Source: Streptomyces koelreuteriae (GTDB lineage Bacteria; Actinomycetota; Actinomycetes; Streptomycetales; Streptomycetaceae). From it: a stretch of 64,000 nucleotides of DNA. The notes under the pieces are model-generated. The model had not been told where the DNA came from. It worked only from the letters and a program-made list of their open reading frames with translations, and ran no database searches. Each line of letters begins with the position of its first letter. Position 1 is the stretch's first letter. The position numbers and the translations under genes were made by a program. Of the stretch, positions 32,737-40,762 are shown piece after piece. Where the stretch lies: contig NZ_CP075896.1 in assembly GCF_018604545.1 (NCBI RefSeq), positions 2,728,001 to 2,792,000 of the forward strand, written 5' to 3'.

Positions 32737-34905
32737 CTACGGGGTCGCGGAGCCCTTCGCCGACGGGCCGGACGCCGGCTTCGCGCCCTTCTTCAGGAAG
32801 CCCATGTCCTCGTAGACCGGTGTACCGAGGCCGAAGGCGCCGATGTTGACCAGGTTCTTGCGGGCGGCGATGAGCTGGGGGCGCTGGAAGAGGGGGATCG
32901 AGCCGGCCGCGGCCCAGATGCGGGAGTCCGCCTTGCGGATCAGGGAGCGGGACTCGCCCTCGTCGAGGGTGGCCACGGCCTGGTCGAAGAGCTGGTCGAC
33001 CTGGTCGGTGCCGACGCGGGTGTAGTTCTGCTCGACGTTCAGCGAACCGTCGGCGGCCGGGACGGGCTTGGCGTAGACGGGGCGGGCGTCGGTGGCGGGG
33101 AAGGCGGAGGCGGGCCAGGAGTACAGGGCGAGGTCGTACTGGCCGGAGGCGATGTGGTCCTTGAAGTAGGACTCGTCGGAGACCTTGGAGATCTCCGTGC
33201 CGATGCCGACGCGCTTCAGCATGCGGGCGACGCGGTCGGCCACCGTGCGCAGCGTCTGGGAGCCGGGCCCTGAGGGGAGCACGAAGCGGAGGGTGAGGGG
33301 CTTGCCGTTCTTGGCGAGCGGGGCGGACTCGCGGCCGGCCGGGGCGGCGGTGCCCATGGGGGCGTATGCGCCGGGGGCACCGCCCTGGTGGGGCTGCTTG
33401 TACTGCTTGCCGTCCTGGGCGAGGTGGGCCGGGTCGTTCTCGCGGTGCGCCTTGCCGTCCTGCTGGTCGTTGTCGTTCCGCTGGTCCTTCTTGTCCTGCT
33501 GGTCCTTGTCGTCCGAGCCGACGATGTATTCGCCGTCGTCGTTCCCGGAGTCGCCGTCGGAGGACTTGCCGGCCTTCTCGCCCTCGGCGCCGGCCGCCTT
33601 CTCGCCCTTCTTCTTCTCTTCCTTGATCGGGCCGCCCCGCACCCACCCGGCGTCCGCGAGCAGCGCCTGGGCCTCCTTGGTGTCCTGGCCGCCGAGGGCG
33701 CCGCTGTTGTCGGCGTAGGCGGCCTGCCCGGACAGGGCGAGGTGGCTGCCGACGGGGACGGCGGGCAGCCCGAGGGGCTTCAGCACCGCCTCGGCCAGTT
33801 CCTTGCGGTCCAGGGCGCGGGCGACGGCCCTGCGGACGCGCTCGTCGGCGAGCGGCCCCTCGGCCCCGTTCAGGGCGAGCTGGGTGAAGGCCGGCTCCAG
33901 GGACTTGCGCACCTCGAAGCCGCGCAGGGCCTGCTGTTGCCGGGCGTACTTGGCGGCGGCCTGGCTGCCCTGCGGCTTCTGGTCCGCCTCGGGGCCCATC
34001 ACCGGGCTGCTGGAGCCCCGGGGGCGGGCGGCGACGGTGATGCGGCGGGCCTCGGAGGGGGCGATCTCGGCCAGGTCGAGGGTGCCGGCGGCCAGCTCCT
34101 TGGCCCGCTTCTCGCGCGGGACGGTGCGCAGCACGATCTCGGAGAGCTTGGCCGGCCGTCCCCACCAGCGCGGATTGCGGGTGAGGGTGATCTCCTCGTT
34201 CTTGCGGCTGAGCTTCTTCACCGTGAAGGGGCCCGCGGTGACCTTGAGCTTCTTGCGTGCCCCGTCGTTGAAGGAGTCCGGGGTGCCCATGACGTCCTTC
34301 GGGTACAGCGGCGAGAACAGGGAGCGCCAGTCGGCGTAGGTGCGGCTGAAGGTGACCCGGACCTCCAGGGCGTTGTCCCCGCGCTCGATCTTCTGGATGC
34401 GGTCGTAGCCGGCGTTGCGGGCGGTCCAGTAGGCGGTGTCCTTGCCGGACAGGGCGCGCCACTGGGCGGCGAAGTCGGCGGCGCCGATCTCCCGGCCGTC
34501 GCTCCAGACGGCCTGCTGGTCGAGCTTGTAGAGGACTACCTGCTTGGGCTCCGTCTCGACGACCTTGGCGGACTCCAGGTAGGCCGGGTTGCGCTCCGGG
34601 CGGCCGTCGGCGTTCATCCGGAACATCGAGGGCAGGACGGCCTGGGCCACGCGGGTGGTGGTGGCGTCGGCGTCCGACTGGAAGGTGTTCAGGGTGTCGG
34701 GCACGGAGTCGACGGCCCAGCGCAGGGTGCCGCCGTCGGTGATCCGGTCGCGGGGGGCGGGCTGGATGTCCTGCCCGGCGAGCGGCTTGCCCGCCGGGTC
34801 CTCGGAGCCGCATCCGGCGAGCGCGGGCACCGCGAGCACTCCCGCGGTGAGGAGGAAGGCGACCGAGCGCGAGACCGCACGCGGGCCGACGGCGTGCTGG
34901 GACAT
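32737..34905 (-). CDS. LpqW-like family 5 solute-binding lipoprotein with charged insert
   Basis: A 722-residue lipoprotein with Cys32 in the lipobox (VPALAGCGSE) and the SBP_bac_5 fold in two parts (GGTLRWAVDSVPDTLNTFQS; LTLRFVLPSGPGSQTLRTVA). Residues about 427-534 are a hydrophilic insert rich in Lys, Glu, Asp and Gln (KDQQDKKDQRNDNDQQDGK) with a Gly/Pro tail, absent from ordinary binding proteins. No permease or ATPase genes accompany it. It sits by typA, as lpqW does in M. tuberculosis. LpqW is known to influence the synthesis of cell-envelope mannolipids rather than solute uptake, so a similar regulatory envelope role is inferred. A peptide-binding role cannot be excluded. Confidence 0.83.
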   Translation of the reverse strand: MSQHAVGPRAVSRSVAFLLTAGVLAVPALAGCGSEDPAGKPLAGQDIQPAPRDRITDGGTLRWAVDSVPDTLNTFQSDADATTTRVAQAVLPSMFRMNADGRPERNPAYLESAKVVETEPKQVVLYKLDQQAVWSDGREIGAADFAAQWRALSGKDTAYWTARNAGYDRIQKIERGDNALEVRVTFSRTYADWRSLFSPLYPKDVMGTPDSFNDGARKKLKVTAGPFTVKKLSRKNEEITLTRNPRWWGRPAKLSEIVLRTVPREKRAKELAAGTLDLAEIAPSEARRITVAARPRGSSSPVMGPEADQKPQGSQAAAKYARQQQALRGFEVRKSLEPAFTQLALNGAEGPLADERVRRAVARALDRKELAEAVLKPLGLPAVPVGSHLALSGQAAYADNSGALGGQDTKEAQALLADAGWVRGGPIKEEKKKGEKAAGAEGEKAGKSSDGDSGNDDGEYIVGSDDKDQQDKKDQRNDNDQQDGKAHRENDPAHLAQDGKQYKQPHQGGAPGAYAPMGTAAPAGRESAPLAKNGKPLTLRFVLPSGPGSQTLRTVADRVARMLKRVGIGTEISKVSDESYFKDHIASGQYDLALYSWPASAFPATDARPVYAKPVPAADGSLNVEQNYTRVGTDQVDQLFDQAVATLDEGESRSLIRKADSRIWAAAGSIPLFQRPQLIAARKNLVNIGAFGLGTPVYEDMGFLKKGAKPASGPSAKGSATP

Positions 34906-35195
34906 CTGTGCTACCTCCGGAAAGCCGCGGGCGTTATGATCACTTTTGGCGGTATTTGGATTTCATCTGATGTATGCGGCCCACTGAAGAGGAAAGGGTT
35001 CGGCAACACAGGGCGACACGGCGGTCACGGTCGGAGAGTCACCCGTGCGGAGCAATACACGGCAGAAGCGCACCCATGCGCCTCGGCCAATCGGTGCACA
35101 TCCCTTCACAGCACAAGGTGTGACGCGCAACACTCGCAGGCGCATGAACGTTGCCGCCTTGGGCCTTGAAGGACCCGCGGAAGTGAGGGCAAGTC

Positions 35196-35486
35196 ATGTC
35201 CGTTCACGACGAACTGACGTCAGTCCAGCGCAGCCTCGACGACCTGCTCCGGTCGGTGGGACGCCTGGAGAAGCAGCTCGGCACCGGCGGCCTGGAGATG
35301 CGCCGCGTCCGTGCCGACGCCAACCATCTGCGCGAGAGCGTCGCCCTGCTGCGCGACGCCGCCGCCTCCCCGGCAACGCCGAAGCGCCCCGAGCTCGTCA
35401 CCATCTCGGACGCGCCGTACGACTCCGCCCTGTGGCGCGACTCGGACGACGAGGGGCTCGGCGCCCGGGACCGGCGCGCTCCCTGA
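35196..35486 (+). CDS. Small hypothetical coiled-coil protein
   Basis: A 96-residue protein. The first 60 residues form a probable amphipathic coiled coil (LTSVQRSLDDLLRSVGRLEK; ADANHLRESVALLRDAA). The tail is short and acidic/basic (YDSALWRDSDDEGLGARDRR). It has no membrane segment and no known domain. The start at 35196 has GTGAGGGCAAGTC before it. It lies just ahead of the succinate dehydrogenase genes on the same strand, with a 54-base gap, and may be the first cistron of that operon. Confidence 0.75.
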   Translation: MSVHDELTSVQRSLDDLLRSVGRLEKQLGTGGLEMRRVRADANHLRESVALLRDAAASPATPKRPELVTISDAPYDSALWRDSDDEGLGARDRRAP

Positions 35487-35540
35487 CCGGTCCGGAGTGG
35501 TACGACCGGCACCTCCCCCGAACCCGACCGGAGTCGTCAC

Positions 35541-36377
35541 GTGGCCACTGGTACGGAACCTCCCGCCACCGAACCCCAACCCAGAAGCGGCGGCGTACGG
35601 GCGGGTACGCGCGCCGCTATCTCCGCCCCGCACCTGCGCACCGACCGCTGGTGGCTGGCCCCGGCCGGTACGGCCGCCGGCCTGCTGGCCTTCATCGTCT
35701 ACTCGACCTGGCGGGCCTTCGCCGACGCGCACTACTACGCGGCGCCGTACGTCTCGCCCTTCTACTCCCCGTGCCTGGCGGAGCGCTGCGAGCCGATGAA
35801 GGCCGGCCCGAACTGGGAGATCTTCGGCAGCTGGTGGGGCATCTCGCCCGCCATCATCATCCTGATCTTCCCGCTCGGCTTCCGGCTGACCTGCTACTAC
35901 TACCGCAAGGCCTACTACCGGGGCTTCTGGGCGTCCCCGCCGGCCTGCGCGGTGGCCGAGCCGCACAAGAAGTACACCGGTGAGACCCGCTTCCCGCTGG
36001 TGCTGCAGAACATCCACCGGTACTTCTTCTACGCCGCGCTCGTCGTCGCCGGGATCCTCACCTACGACACCGTGCTCGCCTTCCGCGACGAGAACTACGC
36101 GTGGGGCCACATGGGCCTCGGCACCCTGGTGTTCCTGGTCAACATCGTGCTGATCTGGGCGTACACGATCTCCTGCCACTCCTGCCGGCACATCGTCGGC
36201 GGCAAGCTCAAGCACTTCTCGAAGCATCCCGTGCGCTACCGGATGTGGCAGTGGGCCGGGAAGCTCAACGCCCGGCACATGCAGCTCGCCTGGGCCTCGC
36301 TGGTGAGCGTGGCGCTCGCCGACTTCTACGTCTATCTGGTCGCCTCCGGCGCCTTCGACGATCCGCGGTTCTTCTGA
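35541..36377 (+). CDS. sdhC: Succinate dehydrogenase membrane anchor subunit (type-1 actinobacterial Sdh)
   Basis: A 278-residue membrane anchor resembling the large single anchor of actinobacterial Sdh1 complexes. Five helices are visible (WLAPAGTAAGLLAFIVYS; GISPAIIILIFPLGFRLTCY; YFFYAALVVAGILTYDTVLA; GLGTLVFLVNIVLIWAYTIS; LAWASLVSVALADFYVYLVA). Several His residues are available as haem or quinone-site ligands (LQNIHRYFF; SCHSCRHIVGG). It would deliver electrons from the flavoprotein and iron-sulfur subunits to menaquinone. The GTG start at 35541 follows GGAG by seven bases. The flavoprotein gene starts 16 bases after its stop. Confidence 0.87.
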   Translation: MATGTEPPATEPQPRSGGVRAGTRAAISAPHLRTDRWWLAPAGTAAGLLAFIVYSTWRAFADAHYYAAPYVSPFYSPCLAERCEPMKAGPNWEIFGSWWGISPAIIILIFPLGFRLTCYYYRKAYYRGFWASPPACAVAEPHKKYTGETRFPLVLQNIHRYFFYAALVVAGILTYDTVLAFRDENYAWGHMGLGTLVFLVNIVLIWAYTISCHSCRHIVGGKLKHFSKHPVRYRMWQWAGKLNARHMQLAWASLVSVALADFYVYLVASGAFDDPRFF

Positions 36378-36393
36378 TGAGGGGGGCGTTCTG

Positions 36394-38331
36394 ATGTCCG
36401 TGGTCGACCGGCAGGAGTGGGACGTCGTCGTGGTGGGCGCGGGCGGGGCCGGACTGCGCGCCGCCATCGAGGCCCGCGAGCGGGGTGCCCGTACGGCCGT
36501 GATCTGCAAGTCGCTGTTCGGCAAGGCGCACACCGTGATGGCCGAGGGCGGTATCGCCGCGGCGATGGCCAACGTCAACACCGGCGACAACTGGCAGGTC
36601 CACTTCCGCGACACCATGCGCGGCGGCAAGTTCCTCAACCAGTGGCGGATGGCCGAGCTGCACGCGCAGGAGGCGCCGCAGCGGGTGTGGGAGCTGGAGA
36701 CCTGGGGCGCGCTGTTCGACCGCACCAAGGACGGCCGGATCTCCCAGCGCAACTTCGGCGGCCACGAGTACCCGCGCCTCGCGCACGTCGGCGACCGCAC
36801 GGGCCTGGAGCTGATCCGCACCCTCCAGCAGAAGATCGTCCAGCTCCAGCAGGAGGACTTCAAGGAGACCGGCGACTACGAGTCCCGGCTGAAGGTCTTC
36901 CAGGAGTGCACGGTCACGCGCGTCCTGAAGGAGGACGGCCGGGTCTCGGGCGTCTTCGCCTACGAGCGCGAGTCCGGCCGCTTCTTCGTCCTCGAGGCAC
37001 CGGCCGTCGTGATCTCTACCGGCGGTATCGGCAAGTCCTTCAAGGTGACATCGAACTCCTGGGAGTACACCGGCGACGGCCACGCGCTGGCCCTCCTCGC
37101 GGGCGCTCCCCTGCTGAACATGGAGTTCGTGCAGTTCCACCCGACCGGCATGGTCTGGCCGCCGTCGGTGAAGGGCATCCTCGTCACCGAGTCGGTGCGC
37201 GGCGACGGCGGGGTGCTGCGCAACTCCGACGGCAAGCGGTTCATGTTCGACTACGTCCCCGATGTCTTCAAGGACAAGTACGCGGAGTCGGAGGCCGAGG
37301 GCGACCGCTGGTACGACGACCCGGACAACAACCGGCGTCCCCCCGAGCTGCTCCCCCGCGACGAGGTCGCCCGGGCGATCAACGCCGAGGTGAAGGAGGG
37401 GCGTGGCTCGCCGCACGGCGGCGTGTTCCTCGATGTGTCGACGCGGATGCCGGCCGAGGTCATCAAGCGCCGGCTGCCGTCGATGTACCACCAGTTCAAG
37501 GAGCTGGCGGACGTCGACATCACGGCGGAGGCGATGGAGGTCGGGCCCACCTGTCACTACGTGATGGGCGGGGTCGCGGTCGAGTCCGACACGGCGGCGG
37601 CCCGGGGGGTGCCGGGGCTGTTCGCGGCCGGTGAGGTGGCCGGCGGCATGCACGGCTCCAACCGGCTCGGCGGCAACTCGCTGTCCGACCTGCTGGTGTT
37701 CGGCCGCCGGGCGGGCTGGCACGCGGCCGAGTACACGGCGGGGCTGGCCGGTGCCCGCCCGCTGGTGGACGACGTCCAGGTCGACTCGGCGGCGGCCGAG
37801 GCCCTGCGGCCCTTCTCCGCCGAGGCGGAGAGCGAGGAGCCCTCGGGCGGCCCGCCGGAGAACCCGTACACCCTGCACCAGGAACTCCAGCAGACGATGA
37901 ACGACCTGGTCGGCATCATCCGCCGCGAGCCGGAGATGAAGCAGGCCCTGGAGAAGCTGGCCGAGCTGCGGGTACGGGCGCGCCGGGCCGGGGTCGAGGG
38001 GCACCGGCAGTTCAACCCGGGCTGGCATCTCGCCCTGGACCTCAGGAACATGCTGCTGGTCAGCGAGTGTGTGGCGCGGGCCGCGCTGGAGCGCACCGAG
38101 TCGCGTGGCGGTCACACGCGTGAGGACCATCCGGGGATGGACCGCAAGTGGCGCCGTATCAACCTGCTGTGCGCGCTCGCCGACCCGACGGGCGGCCTGG
38201 CGGCGGATCCGGTCCGCGGCCAGATCACCCTCACCAGCGAGACCACCGAACCCGTCCGTGCGGACCTGCTCGCCCTGTTCGACAAGGAGGAGCTGGTGAA
38301 GTACCTGGCCGAAGAGGAGCTGTACGAGTGA
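36394..38331 (+). CDS. sdhA: Succinate dehydrogenase flavoprotein subunit
   Basis: A 645-residue FAD-binding subunit that oxidises succinate to fumarate. The dinucleotide-binding motif is VVVGAGGAGLRAAIEARERG. The covalent FAD ligand should be His46 in GKAHTVMAEGGIAAA. Substrate-site residues occur in FVQFHPTGM and the conserved MHGSNRLGGNSLSDLLVFGR. Its length and the single-anchor neighbour match the Sdh1 type I recall from M. tuberculosis Rv0247c-Rv0249c. The stop overlaps the start of sdhB by four bases. Confidence 0.96.
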   Translation: MSVVDRQEWDVVVVGAGGAGLRAAIEARERGARTAVICKSLFGKAHTVMAEGGIAAAMANVNTGDNWQVHFRDTMRGGKFLNQWRMAELHAQEAPQRVWELETWGALFDRTKDGRISQRNFGGHEYPRLAHVGDRTGLELIRTLQQKIVQLQQEDFKETGDYESRLKVFQECTVTRVLKEDGRVSGVFAYERESGRFFVLEAPAVVISTGGIGKSFKVTSNSWEYTGDGHALALLAGAPLLNMEFVQFHPTGMVWPPSVKGILVTESVRGDGGVLRNSDGKRFMFDYVPDVFKDKYAESEAEGDRWYDDPDNNRRPPELLPRDEVARAINAEVKEGRGSPHGGVFLDVSTRMPAEVIKRRLPSMYHQFKELADVDITAEAMEVGPTCHYVMGGVAVESDTAAARGVPGLFAAGEVAGGMHGSNRLGGNSLSDLLVFGRRAGWHAAEYTAGLAGARPLVDDVQVDSAAAEALRPFSAEAESEEPSGGPPENPYTLHQELQQTMNDLVGIIRREPEMKQALEKLAELRVRARRAGVEGHRQFNPGWHLALDLRNMLLVSECVARAALERTESRGGHTREDHPGMDRKWRRINLLCALADPTGGLAADPVRGQITLTSETTEPVRADLLALFDKEELVKYLAEEELYE

Positions 38332-39104
38332 GCGGCTACGAGGCCCGGTTCAAGGTGTGGCGGGGCGATACCGGGGGCGGCGGCCTGGAGGACTTCAAGG
38401 TCGAGGTCAACGAGGGCGAGGTCGTCCTCGACATCATCCACCGCCTCCAGGCCACGCAGGCCCCCGATCTCGCCGTGCGCTGGAACTGCAAGGCGGGCAA
38501 GTGCGGTTCCTGCTCGGCGGAGATCAACGGCAGGCCCCGGCTGATGTGCATGACCCGCATGTCGGTGTTCGAGCGGGAAGAGACGATCACGGTGACGCCA
38601 CTGCGGGCGTTCCCGGTCGTCCGCGACCTGGTCACCGACGTCGGCTTCAACTACACCAAGGCCAGGGAGGTCCCGTCCTTCGTACCGCCGGCCGGGGTCG
38701 CGCCCGGCGAGTACCGCATGATGCAGGAGGACGTCGACCGCTCGCAGGAGTTCCGCAAGTGCATCGAGTGCTTCCTGTGCCAGGACACCTGCCATGTCGT
38801 CCGCGACCACGAGGAGAACAAACAGGCCTTCGCGGGCCCCCGCTTCCTGATGCGGGTGGCGGAACTCGACATGCACCCCCTCGACGCGGCCTCCGAATCC
38901 GGCCTGGACCGCAAGACCACCGCCCAGGACGAACACGGCCTGGGCTACTGCAACATCACCAAGTGCTGCACGGAGGTCTGCCCCGAGGGCATCAAGATCA
39001 CGGACAACGCGCTGATCCCTCTGAAGGAACGGGCGGTGGACCGCAAGTACGACCCACTGGTGTGGCTGGGCTCGAAGATCAGGAGGCGCTCCTCAGCAGG
39101 CTGA
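38328..39104 (+). CDS. sdhB: Succinate dehydrogenase iron-sulfur subunit
   Basis: A 258-residue iron-sulfur subunit that passes electrons from FAD to the membrane quinone. The plant-type 2Fe-2S site is in NCKAGKCGSCSAEINGRPRL plus a following Cys. The 4Fe-4S and 3Fe-4S ligands are in CIECFLCQDTCHVV and YCNITKCCTEVCPEGI. The GTG start at 38328 shares GTGA with the flavoprotein stop. The last 26 bases overlap the 3' end of the convergent kinase-fold gene. Confidence 0.95.
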   Translation: MSGYEARFKVWRGDTGGGGLEDFKVEVNEGEVVLDIIHRLQATQAPDLAVRWNCKAGKCGSCSAEINGRPRLMCMTRMSVFEREETITVTPLRAFPVVRDLVTDVGFNYTKAREVPSFVPPAGVAPGEYRMMQEDVDRSQEFRKCIECFLCQDTCHVVRDHEENKQAFAGPRFLMRVAELDMHPLDAASESGLDRKTTAQDEHGLGYCNITKCCTEVCPEGIKITDNALIPLKERAVDRKYDPLVWLGSKIRRRSSAG

Positions 39105-40074
39105 GCGTCTCCCGGAGGTTGTGTTCGGCGATCTCCCGCATCCGCTCCGGGTGCGGGAAGTCCCCCTCGATGAGCGTCAGCGGGCCCGAGACGAGCCCGA
39201 TGTGCATCGCCAGGCGGTACAGACGCAGACGGGCCTCGTCCAGGCCGGGGACCCGCAGGGCGTCGTAGTGAGGGCCGAAGCGGAGCCGGAGAAAGACGTG
39301 CTCGTGCTCCAGGTCGAAGTACATCAGGCCCTCGATGTCGATGAGCGCCGGTTGCCCGTCGGGCGTCAGCAGGACATGGTCCGGGCCGAGTTCGCCATGG
39401 ATGAGGGTGTGCCGATCCCGGGGACGGACCTCGGCGGCCAGGGCGAGGACGGTCTCCTCCAGTTCCCGACGTACGGCGGCGACACGAGGCTCACGACGGG
39501 CCGCTTCCGCGATACAGCGCAGGGCGCCCTCGGTCACACGCTGCTCGCAGGAGGCGGGGCGGGAGGAGCCGCCGTTGTCGACGAGGGCGACCTTGCCGAG
39601 GCGGGGGCCGGTGCGGGCGTGCAAGGTGACAAGAAGCTCCGCCATCCGCTCCATGGCCCGCGGCGCCTGGTCCGGCTCACGGGCCAGGGCGTCCTCCAGG
39701 CTGCCGCCGGACATGTCCTCCACGACGGCCGCGTCGGCCGGGAGGTGCCTGTGCGTGGCGTCGGCGTACAGCAGGCGCGGCGTGCGGACGCCGACGGCGA
39801 CGAGCCGGTCGTGGGCCGCCGTGAACAGGCCGAGGCCCGTGCCGTGGGAGAACGGGTCACGGGGATCGGACGGGCCGGCGTCCCAGAAGTCCTCGTCGGC
39901 GGACCAGACATAGGCGATGGCGGTGGAGCCGTCGTCGAGAGCCAGACGGTAGACGCCCTTCTTGGTGCCTCCGCGCAGGCGTTCCACGCCCGTCAGCGCC
40001 CAGCCCGGGCCCAGGGCTGCGCGGGCCAAGGGGGCGAGGTCGGTGCGGGTGAGGGTGCGTCGGGTCGCTGTCAC
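39079..40074 (-). CDS. Aminoglycoside phosphotransferase (APH)-family protein
   Basis: A 331-residue protein with the APH/choline-kinase fold. The N-lobe reads GVERLRGGTKKGVYRLAL. The catalytic loop is TLIHGELGPDHVLL, where the usual HGDxxxxN appears as HGELGPDH, so catalytic Asp and Asn are replaced by Glu and His. The metal-binding DxD/DFG-like motif is LIDIEGLMYFD. The substitutions cast doubt on kinase activity. It may act on a small metabolite or bind one without catalysis. The GTG start is at 40074. Its 3' end overlaps sdhB by 26 bases tail to tail. Confidence 0.82.
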   Translation of the reverse strand: MTATRRTLTRTDLAPLARAALGPGWALTGVERLRGGTKKGVYRLALDDGSTAIAYVWSADEDFWDAGPSDPRDPFSHGTGLGLFTAAHDRLVAVGVRTPRLLYADATHRHLPADAAVVEDMSGGSLEDALAREPDQAPRAMERMAELLVTLHARTGPRLGKVALVDNGGSSRPASCEQRVTEGALRCIAEAARREPRVAAVRRELEETVLALAAEVRPRDRHTLIHGELGPDHVLLTPDGQPALIDIEGLMYFDLEHEHVFLRLRFGPHYDALRVPGLDEARLRLYRLAMHIGLVSGPLTLIEGDFPHPERMREIAEHNLRETLSLLRSAS

Positions 40075-40149
40075 CGCGCCGAGCGTACGGAGTCGGCTCG
40101 GCCTTCTTCCGGGATTTTCCGACCGCGGCCGGCGGCCCGGGAGGTGCGG

Positions 40150-40731
40150 TCAGCCGAGCCCTTGGGCCAGGTGCCGCACATGCACATGCCCCTCCAGCGG
40201 ATAGTCCGGCGGCCACGGCGGGCGGATGCCCGTGAGGGGGTAGCCGCTCTTGTCCGCCACCCGGCACGACGCCGTGTTGTCGACCTGGTGCAGGAGTTCG
40301 AGGCGGGTCAGGCCGGTGGGGGCGAAGGTGGTGAAGGCCCAGTCGGTGAGGGTGTGCAGGGCGCGGGAGGCGATGCCGCGGCCGCGGGCGTGTGCGGCTG
40401 TCCAGTAGCCGACCTCGGCGGAGGCGGCGCCGGGGGCGATGTCCTTGAGGACGACGTGGCCGGCCGGCGGGCCGGGCGAGCCGGAGGGGTTGGCTTCCTC
40501 GACGGCGAACGCGTAGCGGTGGCCCTGTTCCCAGCCCTGCTGCTGCTCGCGCAGCCACTGGGCGGCGCTCGGCTCGTCGTCGACGGCGAAGGCCGTCCAG
40601 CGGCGCAGGGCGGCGTCGTCCCGGCGCCCCAGGGCGGCCAGCCCCGCGGCGTCCTCGGGGGTCCAGGGACGCAGGATCAGGGCGGGGGCCGTCGGTGTGG
40701 CCGCTCGCAGCCGTGTGGTGGGTATCGACAT
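40150..40731 (-). CDS. GNAT family N-acetyltransferase (RimJ-like)
   Basis: A 193-residue GNAT enzyme of the Acetyltransf_3 type: LILRPWTPEDAAGLAALG at the N-terminus, VGYWTAAHARGRGIASRALH for acetyl-CoA binding, and LTRLELLHQVDNTASCRVAD with GYPLTG for the C-terminal half. Related proteins acetylate ribosomal protein N-termini or small molecules; the acceptor here is unknown. It lies 75 bases upstream of the kinase-fold gene on the same strand, and a short gap separates it from the phosphatase gene. Confidence 0.87.
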   Translation of the reverse strand: MSIPTTRLRAATPTAPALILRPWTPEDAAGLAALGRRDDAALRRWTAFAVDDEPSAAQWLREQQQGWEQGHRYAFAVEEANPSGSPGPPAGHVVLKDIAPGAASAEVGYWTAAHARGRGIASRALHTLTDWAFTTFAPTGLTRLELLHQVDNTASCRVADKSGYPLTGIRPPWPPDYPLEGHVHVRHLAQGLG

Positions 40732-40762
40732 GGCGTGAGCGTACGGGCGCGGCGGGGCGTTC

